The position numbers were made by a program, and so were the translations under genes. The notes beneath the pieces are model-generated. The model was not told the DNA's origin. It saw only the letters and a list, made by a program, of their open reading frames with translations, and did no database searches. Shown piece after piece: positions 45,358 to 54,183 of a DNA stretch of 64,000 bases (position 1 is the first letter of the stretch; each line of letters opens with the position of its first letter). Where the stretch lies: positions 33,180-97,179 of the forward strand of contig CAMDMZ010000017.1 of the NCBI GenBank assembly GCA_945902805.1, given 5' to 3'. Source of the stretch: Propionivibrio dicarboxylicus. GTDB lineage: Bacteria; Pseudomonadota; Gammaproteobacteria; Burkholderiales; Rhodocyclaceae.

Positions 45358-47468
45358 TTAGTTGCTCCAATCAGGCTTGTTACTTTGATCGTCCGGGTAT
45401 CCGGCACTTCGGTGTTGGCAATAACTTTCAGGGCCGGAACAGCACGCCGCAGGAAGCGCGAGAGCAACCAGCGTAGACCGCCAGGAACCAGCAGAACAGC
45501 CGGTTGCCCCAGATCTTCCTGCCGCTGCGCGGCGGCGGCGGTTTCCCGCAGCAAGGTGTCGGCGAGTCCTGGCTCCATCCCGGATGCATCGCCACCACCG
45601 CCCTGCAAGACCTGTCCCAGAATGCGCTCCAATCCAGGATCGAGCGCCATCACTTGCAACTCGGTATTACCGGGGAACAGATGCTGGACAATGGCCCGCC
45701 CCAAGGCAATCCGCACTTGGGCGGTGAGTTCGAGAGGATCCTGGGTACGCACGGAATATTCAGCCAATATTTCGATCACGGTGCGCATGTCGCGAATATT
45801 GACGCCTTCTTCGAGAAGATTCTGCAGCACTCGTTGCACCGTCGATAGCGCGAGTTGCTTGGGCACTAGATCCTCAATCAGCTTCGGCGACTCCTTGGCA
45901 ATATGGTCGAGCAGCGATTGGGTTTCCTGCCGCCCCAGCAACTCGGCGGCGTGCGAAAGAATCACGTGATTCAAATGGGTAGCTACGACCGTACTGGCGT
46001 CAACCACCGTATAGCCAAGCACATGGGCCTGCTCACGTAATGAGGGCTCGATCCAGATCGCAGGCAAACCGAATGCGGGATCCTGCGTCGGCGTTCCGGG
46101 CAAAGTACCGGCAACCCGGCCCGGATTGATCGCCAGATGCATGCCAGGGAATGCCTCACCAGCACCGATCTCAACGCCCTTCAGAGTCAGCCGATACGCA
46201 TTCGGGCGCAGTTCGAGATTGTCGCGGATATGCACCGGAGCGGCCAGAAAGCCCACCTCCTGCGCGAACTTCTTGCGCAGACCGCGAATGCGCTTGAGGA
46301 GTTCTCCATCCTGACCCTTATCCACCAAGGGAATCAGCCGATAGCCCACCTCCAACCCCAATACGTCGACCGGCGCCACGTCGGCCCAGCTGGCATCAAC
46401 GCTTTCGTGGGGAGTGGCGGCAGCAGCGGCCGCTTCTGCTTCTGCGGCGGCTTTCTGTGCTGGCGCCACGGCGGCCTGATGGGCGGCCTTGATTTTCCAC
46501 CAAGCCAAGCCACCGAGGGCGGCGGCCAACAGCAGAAAAACCACATTCGGCATACCGGGAATCAGGCCCAGCACGGCCAGGATGGCGGCCGTCAGCATTA
46601 ACACCACTGGATTCCCGAATACCTGCTGACCCACTTGAGTACCAATGTCACGATCATCGCCACCAACTCGCGTCACCACCAAACCGGCCGCAGTTGAGAT
46701 GATCAAGGCGGGAATCTGCGCCACCAAGCCATCACCGATAGTGAGCAGGGTATAGGTCTTGGCGGCATCGCCAGCGGCGAGATCATGCTGCACCATGCCG
46801 ACTATCAGGCCACCGATGATGTTGATCAGCAGAATCAGGATGCCGGCAATGGCATCGCCACGAACAAACTTTGAAGCACCATCCATCGAGCCGTAGAAAT
46901 CGGCTTCCTGAGCAATCTCGGCACGGCGACGACGCGCCTCGTCCTCACCGATCAAGCCCGCATTCAGATCAGCATCGATCGCCATCTGCTTGCCGGGCAT
47001 GGCATCGAGGGTGAATCGTGCCGAAACCTCGGCGATACGTCCGGCGCCCTTGGTGATCACGACAAAGTTGATCAAGGTCAGGATGATGAACACGACGATG
47101 CCGACCGCGTAGTTGCCGCCGACCAAAAAGTGACCGAAGGCCTCAATGACCTTACCTGCTGCATCCGGGCCGTTGTGACCTTCGAGCAAGACCACGCGGG
47201 TCGAAGCGACGTTGAGCGAAAGACGCAGCAAGGTGGTGACCAGCAGCACAGTCGGAAATACCGAGAAGTCGAGCGGCTTCATCACATACATCGCCACCAT
47301 CAACACCATGATGGAAATCGCAATATTGAAGGTGAAGAACACATCGAGTGCGAAAGGTGGCAGCGGCAGCACCATCATCGACAAGATCAGGATGACGAGC
47401 GCCGGTGCCATCAACTGACGCACATTGATCTTGGCGAAGAAGTCCTGCAACATCAGAGTGGCGTTCAT
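45354..47468 (-). CDS. flhA: Flagellar export gate protein FlhA
   Basis: A 704-residue FlhA. The N-terminal half has eight membrane segments with the family signature around DFSVFPTVLLVTTLLRLSLN and AGRIAEVSARFTLDAMPGKQMAIDADLNAGLI. The C-terminal cytoplasmic domain binds export chaperones (GYRLIPLVDKGQDGELLKRI; IDHIAKESPKLIEDLVPK-like region). Overlaps flhB and flhF by four bases on each side. Confidence 0.97.
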   Translation of the reverse strand: MNATLMLQDFFAKINVRQLMAPALVILILSMMVLPLPPFALDVFFTFNIAISIMVLMVAMYVMKPLDFSVFPTVLLVTTLLRLSLNVASTRVVLLEGHNGPDAAGKVIEAFGHFLVGGNYAVGIVVFIILTLINFVVITKGAGRIAEVSARFTLDAMPGKQMAIDADLNAGLIGEDEARRRRAEIAQEADFYGSMDGASKFVRGDAIAGILILLINIIGGLIVGMVQHDLAAGDAAKTYTLLTIGDGLVAQIPALIISTAAGLVVTRVGGDDRDIGTQVGQQVFGNPVVLMLTAAILAVLGLIPGMPNVVFLLLAAALGGLAWWKIKAAHQAAVAPAQKAAAEAEAAAAAATPHESVDASWADVAPVDVLGLEVGYRLIPLVDKGQDGELLKRIRGLRKKFAQEVGFLAAPVHIRDNLELRPNAYRLTLKGVEIGAGEAFPGMHLAINPGRVAGTLPGTPTQDPAFGLPAIWIEPSLREQAHVLGYTVVDASTVVATHLNHVILSHAAELLGRQETQSLLDHIAKESPKLIEDLVPKQLALSTVQRVLQNLLEEGVNIRDMRTVIEILAEYSVRTQDPLELTAQVRIALGRAIVQHLFPGNTELQVMALDPGLERILGQVLQGGGGDASGMEPGLADTLLRETAAAAQRQEDLGQPAVLLVPGGLRWLLSRFLRRAVPALKVIANTEVPDTRTIKVTSLIGATK

Positions 47469-48637
47469 GCGGCGAGCGCCTCCGGTACGAGTTCATCGGG
47501 GGCACCCGGATCAAGATCGGTGGGCACCGCAATCGCACCGGGCAGCTCGGGCGGCAGCAAAGCGCCCCCCGATGCCATGAACTGGTTGAGCTGATACACA
47601 TAGGCCATCACTTCAGCAACGGCGGTATACAGCCCGGCGGGAACCTGATCGCCAATTTCTGCATGACGATGCAGGGCGCGCGCCAAGGGCGGAGCTTCCA
47701 ACACCGGCACCTTGTTTTCGGCGGCTAGTTCGCGAATCCGCAATGCAACCAGATTCATCCCTTTGGCGACAATTTTTGGCGCCGCCATGGTCGCTGAATC
47801 GTACTTGAGGGCGACCGCGAAGTGAGTTGGGTTAGTCACCACGACGTCGGCCTTCGGCACTTCGGACATCATCCGTCGCCGCGCGATTTCTCGTTGCTGG
47901 CTACGAATGCGCGCCTTCAACTGCGGATCGCCTTCCATTTCCTTGTGTTCCTGACGCAGCTCTTCACGCGTCATCTTTAGCCGGTCGTAGTATTGCCAAA
48001 GTTGAAAAGGCACATCCAGCATGGCGATCAAAGCCACCCCGGCCACCACCGCCATCAAGCTGTACAGCAGGATATGGACAAAGGAAATGACCCCCGTTTC
48101 GATCGGTTGCATGATCAAGCCAAACAGCTTGTCTTGCTCGTTACGAACCACCCAGTAGATGATTCCGCCGATCAAGATGGACTTGAGCAGTGCTTTGATC
48201 AGTTCCGCGACACTCTGCCAGGAAAACATCCGCCCCAGCCCCTTCATGGGGTCGATGCGGGTCAGATCAAACTGCAGTGCCTTCGAACTGAATACCAAAC
48301 CGCCGATGGTAAAAGGCGCCAGAATCGCGGCCGCCATGGTCAGCAGAAACAAAGGGGAAACGGTCACCAGCGCCTCAACAGCCAGATCAGCCGAAGTAGT
48401 GATCATGCGGTGCGTATCGAAGGCGTCCGCCCGTTCGAAGCTCAAGCCTTCGCGCAAGAGGGCGGTGCTGCGCTGCGAAAACCAGCCGCCAAGCACCCAC
48501 AAAGATCCCGCACCGGCTGCCAATACGGCAAAAGCGACCAACTCACGGGATTGCGGAACCTGACCTTCTTCGCGCGCCTGCTCCAGGCGTCGCGAGGATG
48601 CCGGTTCGGTACGTTCGAGATCGCTTTCTTCAGCCAC
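47465..48637 (-). CDS. flhB: Flagellar export switch protein FlhB
   Basis: A 390-residue FlhB with four membrane segments and the autocleavage site NPTH (about residue 269, in VVVTNPTHFAVALKYD). The N-terminus has EESDLERTEPASSRRLEQAREEGQVPQSRE, typical of the family. It begins with a GTG at 48637; the short GAGAAAGA upstream, 4 nt from the GTG, lies in one arm of a long inverted repeat (48642-48686). First gene of flhB-flhA-flhF-flhG. Confidence 0.96.
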   Translation of the reverse strand: MAEESDLERTEPASSRRLEQAREEGQVPQSRELVAFAVLAAGAGSLWVLGGWFSQRSTALLREGLSFERADAFDTHRMITTSADLAVEALVTVSPLFLLTMAAAILAPFTIGGLVFSSKALQFDLTRIDPMKGLGRMFSWQSVAELIKALLKSILIGGIIYWVVRNEQDKLFGLIMQPIETGVISFVHILLYSLMAVVAGVALIAMLDVPFQLWQYYDRLKMTREELRQEHKEMEGDPQLKARIRSQQREIARRRMMSEVPKADVVVTNPTHFAVALKYDSATMAAPKIVAKGMNLVALRIRELAAENKVPVLEAPPLARALHRHAEIGDQVPAGLYTAVAEVMAYVYQLNQFMASGGALLPPELPGAIAVPTDLDPGAPDELVPEALAA

Positions 48638-48641
48638 GGAG

Positions 48642-48686
48642 TCTTTCTCTCATGCCGGCAATTATTGCCGGCAGCACGGAGAAAGA
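48642..48686 (-). promoter_or_regulatory. Inverted repeat over the flhB ribosome binding site
   Basis: Outer arms TCTTTCTC (48642-48649) and GAGAAAGA (48679-48686) flank a perfect 21-bp palindrome (48653-48673) that contains the dyad CGGCAATTATTGCCG at 48656-48670. In RNA the probable Shine-Dalgarno of flhB would be paired. The same DNA may also be an activator site, so both readings are kept open. Confidence 0.55.
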
Positions 48687-48721
48687 ACTTGAGAACAGGG
48701 TGCTAATGCCCCGTTATTTAT

Positions 48722-48764
48722 AAGAAAAACCGCAGCCGAAGTGTGCTTTGCTTGGCTACGGTTT
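48722..48764 (-). terminator. Terminator of the che operon (after cheA)
   Basis: On the minus strand AAACCGTAGCC pairs with GGCTGCGGTTT (11 bp, one G-U) around a 16-nt loop, followed by TTTTTCTTAT. It separates cheA from flhB. Confidence 0.88.
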
Positions 48765-48781
48765 ATCGGAAAAGCGCAGGA

Positions 48782-50734
48782 TCAGGCGGCGAGATTCTGT
48801 TTTGGAATAAAAGCGGAGCGCGGCGTGCCGCGACTATCGCCGAGTGAGCCGAGAATTTCCTTCATATCAAGGATCAACACGATCTGTCCATTGGAAAGCG
48901 TTGTGACGCCGGCGACGCCTTTGGGACGAAAATCTTCCAGTGACTTGATCACCGCATCCTCGCGGCCCATGAAGCCATCAATCGCCAGAATGAACGTGTG
49001 TTCTGCCGTTTGCATCAGCACGCCGTACTCCGGTACGCGCTCCGGTGCCCAGCCCAGCATGTGACATAAGGGGTAGATCGGCATCACTTCGCCACGCACG
49101 ACCATGGTGGCGCGGCCGCCCACTTCTTGTACCGCGTCGATCTGGATCGGAAGGATCTCGCGCACCATCGACAGCGGCACTGCAAACGGTTGGTCGCCCA
49201 ATTGCACCAGCAACACCGGAAGAATCGCCAGTGTCAGCGGCAGGGAAATGACGAAACTGGACCCCTTGCCCAGAATCGACTTGATCTCGATCGATCCATT
49301 GAGCTTCTGGATATTGGTCTTGACCACGTCCATGCCGACGCCACGACCAGACACATCCGAAGCCACATCCTTGGTCGAGAAGCCCGGCAGAAACACCAGA
49401 TTGAGACTCTGGCGCTCATCCATGGTGTTGGCTTCTTCGTCGGTGATGATGCCTTTTTCGAGAGCTTTGGCACGCAGACGCTCGGCATTCATGCCGCGAC
49501 CATCGTCGGCCACCACCAGAACGATGTGGTCACCTTCCTGGCGTGCCTCAAGGCGCACCTCGGATTTTTCCGATTTGCCCATTGCCAAACGATCAGCCGT
49601 CGGCTCAACGCCGTGGTCGACAGCGTTGCGGATAAGGTGGATAAGCGGATCGGAGAGATCCTCGATCATCGTCTTGTCGATCTCGGTATCTTCCCCAATC
49701 AGAACCAACTCAACATCCTTACCCAGGCTGCGAGCCAGATCTCGGGCGATACGCGGATACTTCTGGAACAGGCGTCCGATCGGCTGCATGCGGGTTTTCA
49801 TCACCGCGTTTTGCAAATCCGAGACCAGCAGATCCAACTGACTTACCGCCTGATCGAGAGCGTGCAAGGTATCGGTATCGGAACGTCCGTTGAGAATATC
49901 CGAACGCAAGGCGTTTAGCCGATTCTTGGTCAGGCCGATTTCACCGGACAGATTCAATACCTGATCAAGTCGTGAAGTGTCGACACGGATCGAGTTGTCA
50001 CGCACCTTTTCTGTTTCGCGGCGGCCAATAGGTCCGGCCCCGCTGGGGCGGTCGGTGGTACGCCGGCCAACAGCCTGTTGAATGATCTCTTCCGGCGCCT
50101 TGCCATCCACTGCCGTATGCATCGACGGATCGGAAAAAGTCGGTGCTGGCGGGACGGCGATGCCCGTTGCTTCAATCGCCGCTGCCGGCGAGGCGACACC
50201 GACAACTGCATCATGCAAAGCATTCCAGTCAGGACCGGCAGCTGCTGCAGCAGCCGGAGCGGTCACCACCACACTGGCCACATTGGCCACATTGGAAACG
50301 GCCGCCACGGGAGCAGCAACAGAAGCAACTGCTGCGACCGGTTGTCCAGCAATCGCGGCCTTCAAACCAACCAGCAAAGCGGGATCAGCGGGGTGGGGCT
50401 GTACCCCGCGTTCCAGCGCACCAAACATGTCACGAACTGCGCCAGTTGCTCCAAGAACCACATCCATTGATTCCTTGGTCACCTTCAGTTGCCCATTGCG
50501 CAACTTGTCGAACAAATTTTCGGTCAGATGACACAGCGTTACCAGTTCGGTTGCGTTAAGAAAACCCGCGCCGCCTTTGATAGTGTGGAAGCCACGAAAA
50601 ATATCGTTTAGCAGACCATGATCATCCGGCGACTTTTCCAGTTCGACCAATTTGTTATCGACGCCCGACAACATGTCGGTGGCTTCGACCAGAAAGTCCT
50701 GCAGCAGGTCTTCCATACCTTGAAAATCGCTCAT
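48782..50734 (-). CDS. cheA: Chemotaxis histidine kinase CheA
   Basis: A 650-residue CheA. The P1 HPt domain has the phospho-accepting His50 (RGFHTIKGGAGF). After an Ala/Val-rich linker come P3 dimerisation, P4 kinase (DLSDPLIHLIRNAVDHGVE; VVADDGRGMN; GRGVGMDVVKTNI) and P5 CheW-like domains. No clear P2 domain is visible. It phosphorylates CheY and CheB. The linker carries an exact dispersed repeat (about residue 195), read as AVPPAPTF. Last gene of cheV-cheV-cheY-cheZ-cheA, followed by a terminator. Confidence 0.96.
   Translation of the reverse strand: MSDFQGMEDLLQDFLVEATDMLSGVDNKLVELEKSPDDHGLLNDIFRGFHTIKGGAGFLNATELVTLCHLTENLFDKLRNGQLKVTKESMDVVLGATGAVRDMFGALERGVQPHPADPALLVGLKAAIAGQPVAAVASVAAPVAAVSNVANVASVVVTAPAAAAAAGPDWNALHDAVVGVASPAAAIEATGIAVPPAPTFSDPSMHTAVDGKAPEEIIQQAVGRRTTDRPSGAGPIGRRETEKVRDNSIRVDTSRLDQVLNLSGEIGLTKNRLNALRSDILNGRSDTDTLHALDQAVSQLDLLVSDLQNAVMKTRMQPIGRLFQKYPRIARDLARSLGKDVELVLIGEDTEIDKTMIEDLSDPLIHLIRNAVDHGVEPTADRLAMGKSEKSEVRLEARQEGDHIVLVVADDGRGMNAERLRAKALEKGIITDEEANTMDERQSLNLVFLPGFSTKDVASDVSGRGVGMDVVKTNIQKLNGSIEIKSILGKGSSFVISLPLTLAILPVLLVQLGDQPFAVPLSMVREILPIQIDAVQEVGGRATMVVRGEVMPIYPLCHMLGWAPERVPEYGVLMQTAEHTFILAIDGFMGREDAVIKSLEDFRPKGVAGVTTLSNGQIVLILDMKEILGSLGDSRGTPRSAFIPKQNLAA
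50134..50159 (+). repeat. Dispersed repeat, copy 10
   Basis: Exact core on the plus strand in the linker of minus-strand cheA. Read as AVPPAPTF. Confidence 0.9.
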
Positions 50735-50782
50735 CGCTTTCTCCTTGTTCCCACCTTGAGCCTGCCGTCAATCATTGGCGGC

Positions 50783-51598
50783 TCAGAAGCCCAGGCTCTC
50801 GAGCAAATCGTCGACCTGGGATTGATCATTGACTACATCGCTGCGACCTGCGGCATTGATTACCGGGCCGTTCATCAGGCCTTCGTTCGCGGCTTTTTTG
50901 CCCTCGGGCATAACCTCGATCAAAATTCCCAGCATCTGCTGCTCGAGGTTATTCGCCAGTTCAACGACCTTTTTGATTACCTGGCCGGTGAGATCCTGGA
51001 AATCCTGGGCCATCATAATTTCGGTCAGTTGCGCGGTCGTCGCTTGCACCTTGCCCGGCGTCTCATTGAAGAAACCGCGCGTATCGGCGGCCAACTGCTT
51101 GAATTCATCCACCGACAACTGGTTGGCGAACATTTTGTCCCAACGACCGGATAACTCGGTCGAACGCGTCGCTAGGCCATCCTGAATGGGTTGTGCAATA
51201 TCGACGGCATTGAGTACACGTGAAGCCGCCTGCTCGGTCATTTGTGCGATGTAGGCCAGGCGTTGCCGGGTATCCGGCAGAGCTTCGGCGGCATCCACCA
51301 GCATGCGGTCGTAGCCCAACTCACGCAGGCTATCGTGCAATTGACGCGCCAGATGGCCCAGGCGGTTGAACGCGACGTCGTCACCGGCGGCAGCGGGAGC
51401 CTCAACTGCAGGCGCCTTGGCAGTCGGGGTTTGTGCTGCGACGCTATCGAACAAGGCCTGCAAATCATCATTGTCGCCTGACGGATCAGGTTCGGGCGGT
51501 GGCGGCGGGGCGGGTTTATTGGCGCCGACCGCAATACTGTCAAACAATGCCTGCAGGTCCTCGGAATCGCCTGCGTCGTCTGGTTTCATCAAAGTCAT
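50783..51598 (-). CDS. cheZ: Chemotaxis phosphatase CheZ
   Basis: A 271-residue CheZ. The four-helix active segment is MMAQDFQDLTGQVIKKVVEL with the catalytic Gln in DLTGQ, and the C-terminal CheY-binding peptide is QVDDLLESLGF. It removes phosphate from CheY-P. The N-terminus is longer than in E. coli and contains two copies of an 11-residue motif, EDLQALFDSIA (13-23) and DDLQALFDSVA (44-54), joined by a proline run. They look a little like the C-terminal CheY-binding helix. AGGA lies 7 nt before the ATG. Confidence 0.93.
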   Translation of the reverse strand: MTLMKPDDAGDSEDLQALFDSIAVGANKPAPPPPPEPDPSGDNDDLQALFDSVAAQTPTAKAPAVEAPAAAGDDVAFNRLGHLARQLHDSLRELGYDRMLVDAAEALPDTRQRLAYIAQMTEQAASRVLNAVDIAQPIQDGLATRSTELSGRWDKMFANQLSVDEFKQLAADTRGFFNETPGKVQATTAQLTEIMMAQDFQDLTGQVIKKVVELANNLEQQMLGILIEVMPEGKKAANEGLMNGPVINAAGRSDVVNDQSQVDDLLESLGF

Positions 51599-51648
51599 TT
51601 GTTTTCCTGCCCTGGAAGATGTGTTCAGGAGTCCGTATCGGGGTCGCC

Positions 51649-52041
51649 TTAACCCATCTTCTCGAAAATTTTCACCATCTTCTCGCCTAGCGTACCCGCA
51701 GTGAATGGCTTGACGATATAGCCGGAAGCGCCCGCTTGAGCTGCCGCGATAATGTTCTCTTTCTTTGCTTCGGCGGTGATCATCAATACCGGAATGTGCC
51801 TCAGGGCGGGATCGGCACGCACCGACTGCAACAGGGTCAAGCCATCCATGTTCGGCATATTCCAGTCGGTCACCACAAAATCGAAAGCACTGGCCTTGAG
51901 CTTTTGCAAAGCCACGGCGCCGTCTTCGGCTTCCTCGACATTGGTATAACCGAGCTCTTTCATCAGGTTACGGACAATTCGCCGCATCGTCGAAAAGTCA
52001 TCGACGACGAGATATTTCAGTTTGGTTGGATCAATTGCCAT
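51649..52041 (-). CDS. cheY: Chemotaxis response regulator CheY
   Basis: A 130-residue single receiver domain: acidic DD pair ([22 protein letters not shown]), phospho-acceptor Asp in [12 protein letters not shown], Thr in LMITAEA and Lys in [11 protein letters not shown]. CheY-P binds FliM and changes rotation. Between cheV and cheZ in the operon. Confidence 0.97.
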   Translation of the reverse strand: MAIDPTKLKYLVVDDFSTMRRIVRNLMKELGYTNVEEAEDGAVALQKLKASAFDFVVTDWNMPNMDGLTLLQSVRADPALRHIPVLMITAEAKKENIIAAAQAGASGYIVKPFTAGTLGEKMVKIFEKMG

Positions 52042-52054
52042 GTCGTGCCCTCAT

Positions 52055-53032
52055 CTAATCGCGTAATGCCTTCAGCAACAAAGGCCGCAGCGTCTCGGCC
52101 AACATTTCGGCATCAAATTTTGCCACGTAGGCGTCTACACCTACGCTCTTACCCATCGCCCGGTTCGCCTCTGAAGACAGCGACGAGTGCATCACAACGG
52201 GAATCCCCTCGAACCGCGGATCGGACTTGATGTTCTTGGTCAGCACATAGCCATCCATTTCCGGCATCTCGGCATCAACCAAGATCAGGCTCACCTCATC
52301 GCGCACGTGGCGACCAATCTGCTGATTGTGAGAAGCCATACCGGATAATCGGGTCCAGGCTTCCAGACCGTTTTGCGCGTGCTTGTGCTTGACACCCAAT
52401 TTGTCCAACACTTCTGCAATCTTCTTGCGCGCGACGCCCGAGTCATCGACAAAAAACACACTGAGATCATCAACATCGTGCATCTTGTCGATCTGACCAA
52501 TGATGCCTTCACCAAATGTATTGGCGAGAATCTGCTCCACATCAACAATCGACACCAGCTTGCCATCCGGCAGTTCGGTGATGGCGGTAATGTAGGCATG
52601 TGAGCCACTGGTTACCTGATCCGGCGCCCGTACTTTGTCCCATTCGACGCGAATGATGCGATCGACACCATGCACCAGAAAGCCTAGAGTGCGTTTGCTG
52701 TATTCGGTGACCATCATCGAACCACCACGCTCGGTCGGCGCATCCGCAAGATCCATAACGCGGGAAAGCTGCAACACCGGAATCACATTGCCGCGCAAAC
52801 TGATCAAGCCCTCGACGCCCGCCGGCATGTTGGGCGCCTTGGTGATGATCGGGGTCTTGCTTACTTCTCGCACTTTGAAAACGTTGATGCCAAAAAGCTC
52901 ATGCGTTCCCAGAGAAAACAGCAGGATCTCCATGCGATTGGAGCCCGCCAGCTTGGTTCGCGCATCGACGTTCTCAAGCAGCGAATGGCTCGCCTTGTGC
53001 TCATTGCGAGCCGGTAATTGAATGGAGGACAT
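52055..53032 (-). CDS. cheV: Chemotaxis coupling protein CheV (second gene)
   Basis: About 325 residues: CheW-like domain (MEILLFSLGTHELFGINVFKVREV; GVEGLISLRGNVIPVLQLSRVM) and a C-terminal receiver domain with the acceptor Asp in ILVDAEMPEMDGY. It couples receptors to CheA and adapts through phosphorylation. The ATG at 53032 has GGGAG 8 nt upstream. It is paralogous to the gene just upstream, and no cheW is seen in the window. Confidence 0.93.
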   Translation of the reverse strand: MSSIQLPARNEHKASHSLLENVDARTKLAGSNRMEILLFSLGTHELFGINVFKVREVSKTPIITKAPNMPAGVEGLISLRGNVIPVLQLSRVMDLADAPTERGGSMMVTEYSKRTLGFLVHGVDRIIRVEWDKVRAPDQVTSGSHAYITAITELPDGKLVSIVDVEQILANTFGEGIIGQIDKMHDVDDLSVFFVDDSGVARKKIAEVLDKLGVKHKHAQNGLEAWTRLSGMASHNQQIGRHVRDEVSLILVDAEMPEMDGYVLTKNIKSDPRFEGIPVVMHSSLSSEANRAMGKSVGVDAYVAKFDAEMLAETLRPLLLKALRD

Positions 53033-53047
53033 CGCCAACTCTCCCGA

Positions 53048-54025
53048 TCAGTGTGCCGCCCCGGCGTGATCACCGGACGGTTGCTTTAGCAGAAGGCGGG
53101 TCAATGTCTCGGCCAGCCGTTGCGGTTCAAATTTCGGAACGTACTCGTCGACGCCAACGGCTTTACCCAACTGCATGTTCGACATCGACGACAGCGAAGA
53201 GTGCATCAGTATCGGTACACCGGCAAAGCGCGCATCCGACTTGATCGTCTTGGTCAGGATGTAACCATCCATCTCCGGCATCTCGACGTCAGTCAGTATC
53301 AATTGAATAATATCCTTGACCTGACGCCCGCTGGACGCCGCATAGCCAGCAATCTTCTGCAATTCATCCCAGGCGGCACGGCCATTCACGGTCCCGATGT
53401 ACTTGACATTCATGGCCTGCAAAGTGCGTTCAATCTGGCCGCGGGCAACCGATGAGTCATCGGCAAACAGCACCGTCAAATCGTCGCGATTGACCGGCGC
53501 TATGGCCGAGAACACCATGCCATCATCGTACTTGGAGGTTTCTGCCAGGACGCGTTCGACGTCCAGCATCATCACTAGCTTGTTGCCATCCAGCTCAGTT
53601 ACCGCAGTCACCAAGCCGCCCATGTTGGCGGTCAACATTTGCGGCGGCACGCGCATCTGCGCCCAATCCAGGCGCAAGATCGTATCCACCGCCTCGACCA
53701 GGAATCCTTGCGTGTGGCCGTTATACTCGGTGACGATCATGATATCGCGCGGGCTCTCGGCGCCGATCCCGATGTAATCGGCCAAATCAACCACAGGCAC
53801 AAGCGCGCCACGGAGACTGACCATGCCCTTGACGCCCGACGGCATGTCGGGTGCTGCGGTAATGGCTGGCGTACGCATCACTTCGCGTACCTTGAAGACG
53901 TTGATCCCGAAGGTCTCACGCCGTCCGGTACGACCATCCGTGCCCAGCGAGAACAGCAGGATCTCCAGCTTGTTGGTGCCGGCGAGGCGCGTTCTTGCAT
54001 CGATATTCTTTAGAAGTTCGGACAT
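53048..54025 (-). CDS. cheV: Chemotaxis coupling protein CheV (first gene)
   Basis: About 325 residues, the same architecture as its neighbour: CheW-like domain (LEILLFSLGTDGRTGRRETFGINVFKVREV, with a short extra loop) and a receiver domain with LILTDVEMPEMDGYILTK. The ATG at 54025 has AAGG 7 nt upstream. It is the first gene of the che operon and follows a probable sigma-28 promoter. Confidence 0.93.
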   Translation of the reverse strand: MSELLKNIDARTRLAGTNKLEILLFSLGTDGRTGRRETFGINVFKVREVMRTPAITAAPDMPSGVKGMVSLRGALVPVVDLADYIGIGAESPRDIMIVTEYNGHTQGFLVEAVDTILRLDWAQMRVPPQMLTANMGGLVTAVTELDGNKLVMMLDVERVLAETSKYDDGMVFSAIAPVNRDDLTVLFADDSSVARGQIERTLQAMNVKYIGTVNGRAAWDELQKIAGYAASSGRQVKDIIQLILTDVEMPEMDGYILTKTIKSDARFAGVPILMHSSLSSMSNMQLGKAVGVDEYVPKFEPQRLAETLTRLLLKQPSGDHAGAAH

Positions 54026-54078
54026 CCCAAAACCTTTCTGTCCTTTAGTGGCCCCAAAATAGAGCAACTACTCATACC

Positions 54079-54105
54079 TTATCAACTACTTTCGGGTGAA
54101 TCTTA
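54079..54105 (-). promoter_or_regulatory. Probable sigma-28 promoter of the che operon
   Basis: On the minus strand TAAGATTC, 11 nt, GTTGATAA: 5 of 8 and 6 of 8 matches to TAAAGTTT and GCCGATAA with exact spacing. It lies about 54 nt upstream of the first cheV. Confidence 0.6.
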
Positions 54106-54183
54106 CGCCAAATTCGACACCCGCTGCGTCCAGCAACCGGCCCTGATTGCAGCCAGTCGAGCAAGGCATATTAACGGCACAAT

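Noticed and set aside
46450..46480. GTGCTGGCGCCACGGCGG in flhA, similar to the dispersed repeat
   Set aside because: Too many differences from the core; lies in an Ala-rich stretch where such sequence arises by composition.
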